Shown here: in pieces, positions 10,420 through 18,710 of the stretch
How positions within the stretch are numbered: position 1 is the first letter of the stretch
How the letters are laid out: each line of letters opens with the position of its first letter
Assembly (NCBI RefSeq): GCF_000758665.1
Contig: NZ_CP009285.1
Location: 1,736,001-1,800,000 of the forward strand
Reading direction: 5' to 3'
Origin: Paenibacillus borealis
GTDB lineage: Bacteria > Bacillota > Bacilli > Paenibacillales > Paenibacillaceae
Length of the DNA: 64,000 nucleotides
Translations under genes and position numbers: made by a program
Notes under the pieces: model-generated
What the model was told of the DNA's origin: nothing
Seen by the model: the letters and a program-made list of their open reading frames with translations, nothing else
Databases searched by the model: none

Positions 10420-11565
10420 TCACAGACTTCTGAAATTATGCTGCTTCCATTCCTCGTACCACCGGGTAATATTCGCCGATAGACCGATGCCAAGTTCTCC
10501 ATTCCAAAGAGCTGTCAGAGTATTATATTGTTCCTCAACGCCGGAGCGCTCACCAATCATGTCATAAGTTTTCATAAGCCCGAAATATCCCTGTTCGGAA
10601 TAAGGCTGAAGACGGACCACACGCTGATAGATTGTAACGGCCTCTGGGATTTTGCTGGTCTCTATATAGTACGCTGCCAGACTCAGTGCATGATGCAGCC
10701 AGATTGTCCGGAGCCGCTGACGCTCACTCTCGGCCCACAAATAATCGTAGTCGCCTAAATAATCACCAGTGTAGAAATCCAGCAAACGCTGATGTTCCTG
10801 AACATTGTCAGTACTGGCCGGCTCCAGAGTAAGGATGCCTTTCTCCCATTCGTAGCTGTCGATTAGCGCGCTCCCGGTCTCCAGGGTATACCCTTCTCCG
10901 CCGCTGACATTATTGATGAGCAGATCAATTTCTCCTTGCTTCAAGCACTGCCTTACCTGATAAATGGTGGTGTAGAGGTGCGTTGAGGCTTTTTTGAGAT
11001 TGAAATCAGGCCATAGGAGATCAATCAGGCTGTCCTTGCTGACAAACCGGTTACGGTTATGAAAAAGATAAGCAAACAGCTCCTGGGCTTTCGAGGTACG
11101 CCAGCGGATATTGCTTAACGGCTGTCCGCCGCGCTCGAAACGCAGTGACTGGAGACTGCGGATCATGATTTGATGATCTGTAATATTCTTATCGGGCTCC
11201 AGCTCTATCCGTTCCTCTAGACGCTGAAAAGTCTTCAGTAACCTGGCTCTGCTTACCGGCTTCAATACATAATCCAGAGCGTTCAGCTCAAAAGCGTCGA
11301 CAGCGTAATTATTGTACGCAGTGACAAATACGATTTTGGCACGGGGGCAAAGATTCTGCAGCATTTCACCAGCCTGAACCCCATTCATCTCGGGCATATC
11401 AATATCCAGAAAAATCACTTCCGGGTCCAGTTCCGGTGCTGCCTTGAGCGCCTCATAAGGATCAGTGTAAGCGGCAATGATCTGTACTGGCGTTAATTCC
11501 TCAAGCATGAGCTGAAGTTTTATAAGTGCAAGACGTTCATCATCCACTAGCATAGCTCGAATCAT
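10420..11565 (-). CDS. Orphan response regulator with SARP-like winged-helix and BTAD output
   Basis: The 381-residue protein has a receiver domain at about 1-120 (acid pocket VDDE, probable phospho-acceptor Asp54 in FLDIDMP, signalling Thr in VTAY, Lys in VLKPV), an OmpR-type winged helix (about 150-240) and a C-terminal bacterial transcriptional activator domain with TPR-like helices (about 255-375). This architecture is known for Firmicute SARP-like regulators. No histidine kinase gene adjoins it, so its partner is unknown; the PAS kinase at 18.9 kb is 7 kb away and faces the other way. It converges with the adhesin gene and diverges from the ECF sigma gene. Confidence 0.85.
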   Translation of the reverse strand: MIRAMLVDDERLALIKLQLMLEELTPVQIIAAYTDPYEALKAAPELDPEVIFLDIDMPEMNGVQAGEMLQNLCPRAKIVFVTAYNNYAVDAFELNALDYVLKPVSRARLLKTFQRLEERIELEPDKNITDHQIMIRSLQSLRFERGGQPLSNIRWRTSKAQELFAYLFHNRNRFVSKDSLIDLLWPDFNLKKASTHLYTTIYQVRQCLKQGEIDLLINNVSGGEGYTLETGSALIDSYEWEKGILTLEPASTDNVQEHQRLLDFYTGDYLGDYDYLWAESERQRLRTIWLHHALSLAAYYIETSKIPEAVTIYQRVVRLQPYSEQGYFGLMKTYDMIGERSGVEEQYNTLTALWNGELGIGLSANITRWYEEWKQHNFRSL

Positions 11566-11752
11566 TTCGGTCCACCGCTTTCCTTATCTTTCTACTGAAA
11601 CGGATAGGGGCCTCTTAAGGACGGCGCAGCCGTTTCTATTTTGGTATGCCATTTAACCATAATGATAAATGAATTCGCCAAGAAAAAGGAATTCCCTTTC
11701 TGTGAGGATTAAGCCTTATATCGGATATATTATTGTAAAATAGAATACGGAT

Positions 11753-11775
11753 AACTTTTTTGAAAAAAATTCGTA
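11753..11775 (+). promoter_or_regulatory. ECF-type promoter of the sigma operon
   Basis: AAC (11753-11755), then 16 nt opening with a T-run, then CGTA (11772-11775). This is the layout of Bacillus SigW-type promoters (TGAAAC-N16-CGTA), and it lies 65 nt before an ECF sigma gene, so autoregulation is likely. Confidence 0.6.
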
Positions 11776-11840
11776 TGCCGTGCAGGGGGATCTGCTTGCC
11801 CGGCGTCTAACGTTATGTAACTGAAGGAGGGGAGAATTAC

Positions 11841-12383
11841 TTGGAAGAGACGGAGTGGATTACTGCTGTGCTCAGCGGAGAGCATCAGGCCTTCGGGCAT
11901 CTGGTGACGCGTTATCAGGGCATGGTATACAGTGTGTGCATCAAAATCACAGGAGAAGCCGAGTCGGCCAAGGATATGGCCCAGGAAGTCTTCATCAAGG
12001 CTTATAAGGCTCTTCCCTCCTTCAGAGGACAGTCCTCATTCTCCACGTGGCTGTACCGGATTGCTTACCGGACCTGTCTGGACTGGAAACGGGCCAATGA
12101 CCGGGAATGGCGGCACCGGAGCACAGCGGATTACACAGAGAATGATTGGGTGACTTCGCAAACGCCTGAGCAGGCGGCACTCCGCAAGGAAGCCTCCCAG
12201 GAGCTCGGTGAGAATTTGAACAGTCTGACAGAGCCGTACCGGTCGGTTGTGCAGCTGTACTATTTTCAGCGACACTCGTATCAGGAGATTGCCGATCAGA
12301 AAGGCATTTCGGTCAAAACGGTTGAATCGCAGCTGTATCGGGCCAGACAGATGATGCGCAAAAGCGGGGAGGAATGGCGATGA
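11841..12383 (+). CDS. ECF-family RNA polymerase sigma factor (SigW/SigV-like)
   Basis: A 180-residue sigma factor. Region 2 is at about 20-90 (YQGMVYSVC, DMAQEVFIKAYKAL, FSTWLYRIAYRTCLD) and region 4 at about 120-175 (YRSVVQLYYFQRHSYQEIA, then SVKTVESQLYRAR). It should direct transcription of an envelope-stress regulon, including its own operon. It starts at TTG 11841, 8 nt after AAGGAGGGG; no ATG fits. Its stop overlaps the ATG of the anti-sigma gene (ATGA), so the two are translationally coupled. Confidence 0.93.
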   Translation: MEETEWITAVLSGEHQAFGHLVTRYQGMVYSVCIKITGEAESAKDMAQEVFIKAYKALPSFRGQSSFSTWLYRIAYRTCLDWKRANDREWRHRSTADYTENDWVTSQTPEQAALRKEASQELGENLNSLTEPYRSVVQLYYFQRHSYQEIADQKGISVKTVESQLYRARQMMRKSGEEWR

Positions 12384-12844
12384 ATTGTGCAACAGTAAAA
12401 GAATGGATGCCGCATTATATCGATGGCCAGCTGCCGCCTGAGGCGCAGCAGACAATCCGCCTGCATATCGAGTCCTGTCCCGGCTGCGCGGAGTGGCTGG
12501 AAGAGGCACGCGGGCTCGCAGCGCTGTGGAGTGAGATGGAAGCCGGGCTGGACGGCCTTGGCCAGGAAGCAATGCAGCCTATGGACTTCCCTGATCTTAC
12601 AGCGGATGTGATGGCACAGATTGACCGGATGGAGAATGGCCGCAGGGAACGGGTGATTAAAGCAACGATGTCCAGACGGCGCACCGCCCCGGGAACCTCC
12701 TGGATGCATTATGGCGTTGCCGTGGGGCTGACTTTTCTCCTGCTGCAGTTCGGTGTGTTTGAACACCTTGCCTACGGCATTACCGAAATTAATGGGCAAA
12801 TGTCCACTTCAGTCAGCGCCTGGTTCGGTCCTCAAGGCAAATAA
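12380..12844 (+). CDS. Membrane-bound zinc anti-sigma factor
   Basis: This 154-residue protein has an N-terminal zinc-binding anti-sigma domain with the HxxxCxxC motif (HIESCPGC), a cytoplasmic helix region and one transmembrane segment near residues 112-133 (YGVAVGLTFLLLQFGVF). It should hold the upstream sigma factor inactive at the membrane until an envelope signal releases it. I start at ATG 12380, 7 nt after GGGGAGG; the in-frame ATG at 12374 is too close to that site. The start overlaps the sigma stop codon. Confidence 0.88.
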   Translation: MNCATVKEWMPHYIDGQLPPEAQQTIRLHIESCPGCAEWLEEARGLAALWSEMEAGLDGLGQEAMQPMDFPDLTADVMAQIDRMENGRRERVIKATMSRRRTAPGTSWMHYGVAVGLTFLLLQFGVFEHLAYGITEINGQMSTSVSAWFGPQGK

Positions 12845-12903
12845 TCCGTAAATCAGCAGCGGCTTTACCGGCTAATTCATGCTAATAAAGCCTGTGTACG
12901 ATA

Positions 12904-13021
12904 GAAGCAGTTTTACTGTAAAGAGAGTTCTAAGAAGCGGATGTTCCGCAAAACTCAGCGTATGCTTTCGAAGCAGTTTTGCTGTAAAGAGAATTCTGGG
13001 AAGCGGATGTTCCGCAAAACT
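12904..13021 (+). repeat. Pair of 52-nt direct repeats upstream of the TM2-like gene
   Basis: Copies at 12904-12955 and 12970-13021 differ at only a few positions, with an offset of 66 nt. Each contains the small hairpin GCGGA-TGT-TCCGC and an inner CAGT..ACTG-like palindrome. Because 66 is a multiple of three, the stretch stays open in frame with the downstream gene and could mislead start prediction (ATG 12879). It may belong to a dispersed palindromic repeat family (inference). Confidence 0.75.
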
Positions 13022-13037
13022 TTTAGGAGGGTATTAT

Positions 13038-13535
13038 ATGATTAAGAAAAGACGCTGGCTCACTTTTCTCCTGGCGATGGTTCCGGGACTGGGCCATATG
13101 TATTTAGGCTTCAAAAAGTTGGGTCTTGAGTATATGCTTGGAGCATCGCTGTGTATTATGTTCATTCCGTCGATGCCCACTGTATTTCCGTTCGCGCTGG
13201 CAGCGCTCTGGTTCTATCAACTATTCGATGCGCTGCAAAAAGCGGCCTGGATGAAACTCTCTGCGGCTGAGCATGAGCGGATGATGTTCCATCCGGACAG
13301 CTTCGGGGCACCTTGGACTATGGGGATGCCGGCACCTCCGGTGTATCCGCATGATGATGTGAATCCGGTATGGGTAGGCATAGGCTGTGTCATAGCGGGT
13401 ATTATGCTAATGCTCATTACGGTATTCCCAACGCTCTGGAGAATACTCAATGATATGAACATCGGGGCGATCCTGTTGTCTCTTGCTTTGATCGGATATG
13501 GACTGAGAATGCTGAAGAATAATTCAAAAGTATAG
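13038..13535 (+). CDS. Small multi-span membrane protein with a TM2-like motif
   Basis: A 165-residue protein of unknown function. It opens with KKRRW and a membrane hairpin carrying PGLGHMYLG, similar to TM2-domain motifs, and shows about four to five hydrophobic segments around a polar loop (about 75-110). The ATG at 13038 lies 7 nt after TAGGAGGG. It follows the sigma/anti-sigma pair and precedes a DUF4097-like protein, so it is probably part of an envelope-stress operon. Confidence 0.7.
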   Translation: MIKKRRWLTFLLAMVPGLGHMYLGFKKLGLEYMLGASLCIMFIPSMPTVFPFALAALWFYQLFDALQKAAWMKLSAAEHERMMFHPDSFGAPWTMGMPAPPVYPHDDVNPVWVGIGCVIAGIMLMLITVFPTLWRILNDMNIGAILLSLALIGYGLRMLKNNSKV

Positions 13536-13554
13536 TGAAATGGGGAAATGAACT

Positions 13555-14643
13555 ATGGGGAGATGGAAAATCGGCAGCTTTACGGCCGCAATAGGCTGCA
13601 TTGTGCTGGGGGGCATAGTCGTACTCGCCCAGTACGATGTAATTACTTACGAGGCGCTGGGCTACATCTGGCCGGCACTGCTTATCCTGTTCGGCCTGGA
13701 GATGCTGCTTAGGCTCTTCATTAAATCGGATGCTAAGAGCCGTGTGAGCGGCTGGGCAATTGTACTGATTATCGTGCTTGTAGCGGCAAGCGGGGCACAG
13801 ACCGTGCTGGCCGGCGGTTCGCTGAGCAGCATCTTAGGCAATACAACGCTTGTTCCGGTAAGCGGTACTTTAGAGGTGCAGCAGGAAATTAAGAATGTGA
13901 AGATCGAATTGCCTGACGGTAAGGTGAAGATTGAGGGCGTGCAAGGAAACACGCTGGAATATGAAGGGAAGCTGGAGCTGCCGGGCAATACGGACAGTGA
14001 AGCAGCAAGCGCACTTGAGCGTAAATGGAAAGTAACGACTGAAGGCGACACGATTGTCATGGAGCTGGAGGGTGATTCGGGCTGGCTCTCGAACATCCAG
14101 TTCGGGATCAATGTCAAAGCCCCATATCTGAATGTCAGCATTCCGCAGAATTTAGCTATTGAAGTAGAGACCAGCGACGGATCCATCGAAGCTGCTGGTC
14201 TGACAGCAGGCATTGATGTGGACACCAGCAACGGGACTATGGACATCCATGATATTACCGGAGGCGTGGAGGCTCACACCAGCAATGGTACAGTAACTGT
14301 GCAGAATGTACAGGGTGAAGTGGAGCTGGTCAGCTCGAACGGGGCGATTACACTGGGCAATATCGACGGCGCTTTGTCTGCGAAGAGCAGCAACGGTAAG
14401 ATTACTGTCAATTCTGCAGTAACAGGCGACTGGGAGCTGAAGTCGAGCAATGGCAAAATTGTAGTGGGCCTGCCGGCTGTAACAGATGCTACAATTAATG
14501 CGGATACGAGCAATGGTTCGCTTAAGGGTAATGTTACCTGGGATGGCGATGATAGCAATGGCACAGCTGTGCTTGGCAGCGGAACCCATGAAGTTACTTT
14601 ATCCACCAGCAATGGTTCTGTGACGGTGGACACGGCACAATAA
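13555..14643 (+). CDS. Membrane-anchored DUF4097 (LiaX/LiaF-like) envelope-stress protein
   Basis: The 362-residue protein starts with two or three membrane helices (about 8-80) of the kind seen before LiaF-like domains. A repetitive beta-strand region follows (about 190-360) with recurring D[TS]SNG[TS] or SSNG[KA] turns spaced 20-25 residues, typical of DUF4097 beta-helix/adhesin-like domains. Family members include LiaX-type proteins that respond to cell-envelope damage; the exact role here is not known. It lies 19 nt after the TM2-like gene and ends the operon before a terminator. Confidence 0.78.
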   Translation: MGRWKIGSFTAAIGCIVLGGIVVLAQYDVITYEALGYIWPALLILFGLEMLLRLFIKSDAKSRVSGWAIVLIIVLVAASGAQTVLAGGSLSSILGNTTLVPVSGTLEVQQEIKNVKIELPDGKVKIEGVQGNTLEYEGKLELPGNTDSEAASALERKWKVTTEGDTIVMELEGDSGWLSNIQFGINVKAPYLNVSIPQNLAIEVETSDGSIEAAGLTAGIDVDTSNGTMDIHDITGGVEAHTSNGTVTVQNVQGEVELVSSNGAITLGNIDGALSAKSSNGKITVNSAVTGDWELKSSNGKIVVGLPAVTDATINADTSNGSLKGNVTWDGDDSNGTAVLGSGTHEVTLSTSNGSVTVDTAQ

Positions 14644-14650
14644 ATTGCAT

Positions 14651-14693
14651 AAAGAGCTGCTTCCCGGAAATTTCAGCCGGTAAGCAGCTCTTT
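14651..14693. terminator. Terminator between two converging genes
   Basis: A 12-bp stem (14651-14662 with 14682-14693) contains a further CCGG/CCGG pairing in the loop. It ends in TTT and starts with AAA, so it may act in both directions. Confidence 0.75.
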
Positions 14694-14741
14694 GTGCAAA
14701 TATAAGAATTTAATGTTTTACGGGGATTTTTAAAAGCCTGT

Positions 14742-15722
14742 TTACCATGCGTAAGCCTTCGGAGCAGCACCGCCCGGTCCTGGGAAAATCTCGTCCAGAC
14801 GCTTCAGCACGGACTCTTCCAGGACGATCTCCAGGCTGCGCAATGCGCTTTCGAATTGTTCCAGCGTGCGCGGTCCGATAATCGGGGCCGTCACCGCAGG
14901 ATTCGCCAGCAGCCAGGCCAGGGCGATATTATCCTGCGGCTCGCCCAGCTCCAGACTCAGTTCAGCAAAGGCTTCCAGCTGGCTCTTATGCTGCTCTACA
15001 CGTTCAGAGTTGCCTCCACTGCGGCTGCCCTCGATCTTCTTCAGTGCATTGCGGCCGAGCAGCCCTCCGTCAAGCGGGCTCCACGGGATAATTCCAAGAC
15101 CCAGATGCTGGGCCGCAGGCAGGACCTCCAGCTCCGGCAGACGGCAGGTAAGGCTGTATTTATGCTGCTCCGATACCAGACCGAGGAACCCGCGGGCCTT
15201 CGCTTCCTGCTGGGCTATGGCAATATCCCAGCCGGCGAAGTTGCTGGAGCCGACATAGCCGATCTTGCCCTGGCTGACAGCAAGCTCAAAGGCGCCCCAC
15301 AGCTCGTCCCACGACACGTTACGGTCGATATGGTGCATCTGGTAAAGTTCAACATGATCGGTCTGCAGACGCTGCAGGGAGGCTTCCAGGTGCCTGCGGA
15401 TAATATAAGAAGAGAGGCCCGCTTCATCGTTCGGACCATCCAGCCTGTCGCTCATCGCGCCATAGACCTTGGTGGCCAGCACTACCTTTTCCCGGCGTCC
15501 GCCGCCCTGTTTGAACCAGCGTCCGATAATAGTTTCGGTTAGGCCGGAATTCTCACCCCATCCATAAACGTTAGCGGTATCAAAAAAGTTGACTCCAGCG
15601 TCCAGCGCTGCATCCATGATGCGGAAGGCTTCCTTCTCGTCGGTAATCGGTCCGAAATTCATCGTTCCCAGACAGAGGCGGCTAACCTTCATGCCAGACT
15701 TGCCAAGCTTAGTATATTGCAC
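14742..15722 (-). CDS. Aldo/keto reductase
   Basis: A 326-residue NADPH-dependent oxidoreductase with the classical tetrad visible: Asp48 and Tyr53 (FFDTANVYG), Lys85 (LATK) and His130 (YQMHHID). GSSNF and the late IIGPRTLEQ cofactor loop place it with the YajO/YhdN-type bacterial aldo/keto reductases. The substrate cannot be read from sequence. It is transcribed away from leuB and has its own ribosome binding site (AAGGAGTG before ATG 15722). Confidence 0.92.
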   Translation of the reverse strand: MQYTKLGKSGMKVSRLCLGTMNFGPITDEKEAFRIMDAALDAGVNFFDTANVYGWGENSGLTETIIGRWFKQGGGRREKVVLATKVYGAMSDRLDGPNDEAGLSSYIIRRHLEASLQRLQTDHVELYQMHHIDRNVSWDELWGAFELAVSQGKIGYVGSSNFAGWDIAIAQQEAKARGFLGLVSEQHKYSLTCRLPELEVLPAAQHLGLGIIPWSPLDGGLLGRNALKKIEGSRSGGNSERVEQHKSQLEAFAELSLELGEPQDNIALAWLLANPAVTAPIIGPRTLEQFESALRSLEIVLEESVLKRLDEIFPGPGGAAPKAYAW

Positions 15723-16057
15723 CTTAGTATCACTCCTTCTTCAAGATGGACTAACGGATACATTGAACAATTGCATACTAATTGTAAACAACTTAAGAAA
15801 CAAGAGCAAACCGCGGTTCAGCTTATATTAGTGCCAGGTTCTGATATGAACGTACTAATGTGATTAGTATCTGTTTCTTTTTATGTTGCAGTACATCCTA
15901 ATATAAAAAGGACTACCAAGGTACCGGTCTACTCCTATAGGCTTTGCCTATCAGTTCAATAGTATCTATATCTTTGTCCTTTGTCTGTTGTTATGATACA
16001 ACAATATACAGAAGAACTATGTCTGCGAGCAGCAGGACTACCTAAGGAGTGACAGGA
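15723..16057. other. Divergent intergenic region between aldo/keto reductase and leuB
   Basis: This 335-nt stretch has no gene I can support. It holds several short perfect inverted repeats: ACAATT-N7-AATTGT (15767-15785), TACTAAT-GTG-ATTAGTA (15853-15869), ATAGGC-TTT-GCCTAT (15937-15951) and TGTTGT-N6-ACAACA (15986-16003). The first is close to the reductase start and could be its operator. I see no T-box sequence. Confidence 0.5.
15986..16003 (+). promoter_or_regulatory. Candidate extended -10 promoter of leuB inside an inverted repeat
   Basis: TGTTATGAT (15989-15997) matches an extended -10 (TGnTATAAT). The hexamer TATGAT is exactly the spacer of the inverted repeat TGTTGT-N6-ACAACA, so a bound repressor would cover it. 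No good -35 is visible. The leader would be about 54 nt. Confidence 0.35.
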
Positions 16058-17140
16058 ATGAGCGAGGTTAAAAAAATCGCCGTAATTGCCGGGGACGGTA
16101 TCGGACCTGAAGTTGTGGCAGAAGCGGAAAAAGTATTGAAAAGAACGGAAGAAGTGTTCGGCTTAGCATTTGAAACGGAGCATGCCCTCTTCGGCGGGAT
16201 TGCCATTGATGAGAGAGGAACACCGCTGCCGGAGGATACGCTGGAAATCTGCCGAAGTGCAGACGCTGTATTGCTGGGGGCTGTTGGCGGGCCACAGTGG
16301 GATAACAATCCCAAGGAGCTGCGTCCGGAAACCGGACTGCTGGGTATCCGCAAAGCACTGGGGCTGTTCTCCAATCTGCGTCCCGCGGTCGTCTTCGATT
16401 GCCTGAAGGATGCTTCCACGTTGAAACCGGAAGTGCTGGAAGGCACGGACCTGATGGTGGTACGTGAGCTGACGGGCGGTATTTATTTCGGTGAGAAGCT
16501 GCGCCGTCAGGGTGAACACGGGGAAGAGGCTGTCGATACCTGCGTATACAATGTAACGGAAGTAGAGCGGATTGTACGCCAGGCATTCGAGATTGCCGGC
16601 AAACGCCGTAATAAGCTGGCGAGTGTCGACAAAGCCAATGTGCTGGAAACCTCGCGCCTCTGGCGTGAGGTGGTGAACAGACTGGCACCGGAATATCCGC
16701 AGGTTGAGCTGGAGCATGTTCTGGTAGACAACTGCGCAATGCAGCTGCTGCGCCGTCCTTCGAGCTTCGATGTTATCGTCACTGAGAACATGTTCGGAGA
16801 TATCCTGAGTGATGAAGCAGCGATGCTGACCGGTTCCATCGGTATGCTGGCTTCGGCTTCACTGGGAGAAGGCAGCTACGGCCTCTATGAGCCGGTACAC
16901 GGCTCTGCGCCTGACATTGCCGGCCAGGGACTGGCGAATCCGATCGCAACGATTCTGTCGCTTGCGCTGATGTTCCGCATGACCTTCGGCTACGAAGAGG
17001 CAGCGGCAGCCATCGAAGCGGCTGTGGCTGAAGTGCTGGATGCCGGTCACCGGACCAGTGATATCGCTGTAGACAAGAGCAAGGCAATCAGCACTACAGA
17101 GATGGGTGACCTGATCGTTGCCGCTATCCGCAAAGCCTAG
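16058..17140 (+). CDS. leuB: 3-isopropylmalate dehydrogenase
   Basis: The 360-residue enzyme oxidatively decarboxylates 3-isopropylmalate with NAD, the third step of leucine synthesis. It carries the iso/isopropylmalate dehydrogenase signature [17 protein letters not shown], the substrate-binding RPE/LR region after [13 protein letters not shown], and the NAD-binding HGSAPDIAG. Length is normal. I start at ATG 16058, 8 nt after AAGGAG; the in-frame GTG at 16049 overlaps that site. leuC and leuD do not follow; a peroxiredoxin does. leuB is thus split from ilvBNC-leuA and seems to have its own promoter. Confidence 0.96.
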   Translation: MSEVKKIAVIAGDGIGPEVVAEAEKVLKRTEEVFGLAFETEHALFGGIAIDERGTPLPEDTLEICRSADAVLLGAVGGPQWDNNPKELRPETGLLGIRKALGLFSNLRPAVVFDCLKDASTLKPEVLEGTDLMVVRELTGGIYFGEKLRRQGEHGEEAVDTCVYNVTEVERIVRQAFEIAGKRRNKLASVDKANVLETSRLWREVVNRLAPEYPQVELEHVLVDNCAMQLLRRPSSFDVIVTENMFGDILSDEAAMLTGSIGMLASASLGEGSYGLYEPVHGSAPDIAGQGLANPIATILSLALMFRMTFGYEEAAAAIEAAVAEVLDAGHRTSDIAVDKSKAISTTEMGDLIVAAIRKA

Positions 17141-17202
17141 TTCTACCACATATGCCATTCTTTGACGCAGAAAGAAGAAAAACTTCACAAAATGTTGCTT
17201 AT

Positions 17203-17217
17203 TTATAATAATTATAA
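17203..17217 (+). promoter_or_regulatory. PerR box
   Basis: TTATAATAATTATAA matches the B. subtilis PerR consensus TTATAATNATTATAA at every defined position. It lies 20 nt upstream of the -35 hexamer of the peroxiredoxin promoter, so peroxide control of that gene is likely. Confidence 0.8.
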
Positions 17218-17236
17218 AAAAGTAATGAGTGTAATA

Positions 17237-17265
17237 TTGACTTTGATTTTGTACGATGATAACAT
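17237..17265 (+). promoter_or_regulatory. Sigma-A promoter of the peroxiredoxin gene
   Basis: TTGACT (17237-17242), a 17-nt spacer, then TAACAT (17260-17265). Transcription would start near 17272, leaving a leader of about 107 nt. Confidence 0.65.
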
Positions 17266-17378
17266 TTGTTCTGTAGCAGCAAGAACGTAACCATCCATCA
17301 AAATCAAGAAAAGCATATTGCACCCGGCTAACAGCCTAGTAGTTGTTTTTCTTACATAATCAAAGGAGGATTTAAGCA

Positions 17379-17918
17379 ATGGCAGAACGTTTGGTAGGTA
17401 AACCAGCCCCTGATTTCTTCATGGAGACAGTAACGGGTGACGGTAAGGATTTCGGTAAGGTTAGCTTGTCCGACTATCGCGGTAAATGGCTTGTATTCTT
17501 CTTTTATCCGCTTGATTTCACATTTGTATGTCCGACCGAAATTACAGCACTGAGTGATGCTGCGGCTGATTTCGCAGAGCTCGATACAGAAATTCTTGGT
17601 GTGAGCATCGACTCCATCCACAGCCACAAAGCCTGGTTGACAACACCTAAGGATATGAACGGTCTTGGACCGGTTAACTTCCCGCTGGCGTCCGATATCA
17701 CGAAGAAGGTTGCCAGTGATTATGGCGTCCTGATCGAAGAAGAAGGCGTAGCTCTTCGCGGATTGTTCATTATCGATCCTGATGGTGAACTGAAATATCA
17801 AGTGGTTAACCACAACGATGTAGGCCGCAGTGTAGAAGAAACTCTGCGTGTGCTGCAGGCCCTGCAATCCGGCGGGCTGTGCGCTATGAACTGGAAACCG
17901 GGCGACAAGAATCTGTAA
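17379..17918 (+). CDS. Typical 2-Cys peroxiredoxin
   Basis: A 179-residue cytoplasmic thiol peroxidase that reduces hydrogen peroxide and organic peroxides. The peroxidatic Cys51 sits in DFTFVCPTE and the resolving Cys168 in GGLCAMNWKPG, as in AhpC/Prx1-type enzymes. The C-terminal YF motif of over-oxidation-sensitive enzymes is absent, as is usual in bacteria. No ahpF partner adjoins, so the reductant may be thioredoxin (inference). The gene is monocistronic between a promoter with a PerR box and a terminator. Confidence 0.94.
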   Translation: MAERLVGKPAPDFFMETVTGDGKDFGKVSLSDYRGKWLVFFFYPLDFTFVCPTEITALSDAAADFAELDTEILGVSIDSIHSHKAWLTTPKDMNGLGPVNFPLASDITKKVASDYGVLIEEEGVALRGLFIIDPDGELKYQVVNHNDVGRSVEETLRVLQALQSGGLCAMNWKPGDKNL

Positions 17919-17960
17919 GCTGCCGGTCCGTATCAGCTGCGATCTTTGATATACTAAGAG

Positions 17961-18000
17961 AACCTCCTTGCGGGAGTATTTCCCGGCAAGGGGGTTTTTT
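17961..18000 (+). terminator. Terminator after the peroxiredoxin gene
   Basis: A GC-rich stem (AACCTCCTTGCGGGA pairing with TCCCGGCAAGGGGGTT) is followed by six T. Confidence 0.88.
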
Positions 18001-18147
18001 GTAACAAATGGCCTGCTCCTTGCCGGACAAGCCGTTTAAAAATGGGCGTGAAGGTTAATATATAGCTTCAAGGAGAGGAATCTCTCCTGCCATTGTGTAA
18101 TATAATAATAGGAATTCAACGGAAAAAATCAAGGAGGGTGAACAAAA

Positions 18148-18555
18148 ATGAGCTTTTGCTGTGGAGCGAGTATGGTTGGAACTAAGGGGACCCTAAAGCA
18201 TTATCGCACGCAAGTCCATAATGTTCCCCTGCTTTTTTGTCCGGTATGCCACCGGGTAGAGGTACATTATAAAGTCGAGAATGAATATGAAATCCTGGCA
18301 GAATATGCCCATGGCGACGGAGTTACGGATGTTGATTTCCAGGATTATGTAATGGAAGATGAGGAAGCGATCTTCGAGAATGTGATAAATATGGAGAGCG
18401 AGGATCCGCTCGCTATTGTGCGCAGCCAGATTGACATGTCGCTTGACCTGCTGGCTGTGGCCAAACAAATTGGCGATACCAAATGGGAACGTGAACTGAA
18501 AAAGCGTCTGGCCGTGATGAGCCAGCGGCGCCACCGGCTGCAGCAGAAAGCATAA
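18148..18555 (+). CDS. Small protein with N-terminal zinc-ribbon-like cysteines
   Basis: I do not recognise this 135-residue protein. The N-terminal third has CC at residues 4-5 and CPVC near residue 31, spaced like a YgiT-type zinc ribbon. The middle is acidic, and the C-terminus is a charged helix (DTKWERELKKRL) that faintly resembles an IDEAL-type helix. AAGGAGGGTG precedes the ATG at 18148. It stands alone between terminators. Confidence 0.7.
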   Translation: MSFCCGASMVGTKGTLKHYRTQVHNVPLLFCPVCHRVEVHYKVENEYEILAEYAHGDGVTDVDFQDYVMEDEEAIFENVINMESEDPLAIVRSQIDMSLDLLAVAKQIGDTKWERELKKRLAVMSQRRHRLQQKA

Positions 18556-18592
18556 TTATCTAAGGTCGGATGCTGCTCCGGAATGTCAGAAA

Positions 18593-18627
18593 GAAGAGAG
18601 TCTTCGCGATTTGCGGAGGCTCTTTTC
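18593..18627 (+). terminator. Terminator-like hairpin
   Basis: A fully paired 15-bp stem with G-U pairs (18593-18607 with 18613-18627) and loop GATTT. The T-tract is short. Confidence 0.65.
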
Positions 18628-18703
18628 ATTGTATTTGCAGGAAACGAAACATTCTAACGATATTTAATGTGTCTTAAGAATCATTTTAAGAATATTTTTG
18701 TCA

Positions 18704-18710
18704 TTCGACA
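18704..18710 (-). promoter_or_regulatory. Possible Spo0A box upstream of the sensor kinase
   Basis: TTCGACA on the + strand is TGTCGAA on the - strand, the 7-nt Spo0A core. It lies 178 nt before a kinase that resembles sporulation kinases. A 7-mer can occur by chance. Confidence 0.25.

Noticed and set aside
12879..13037. N-terminal extension of the TM2-like protein
   Set aside because: The extension is the translation of two 52-nt repeats; a strong ribosome binding site directly precedes ATG 13038.
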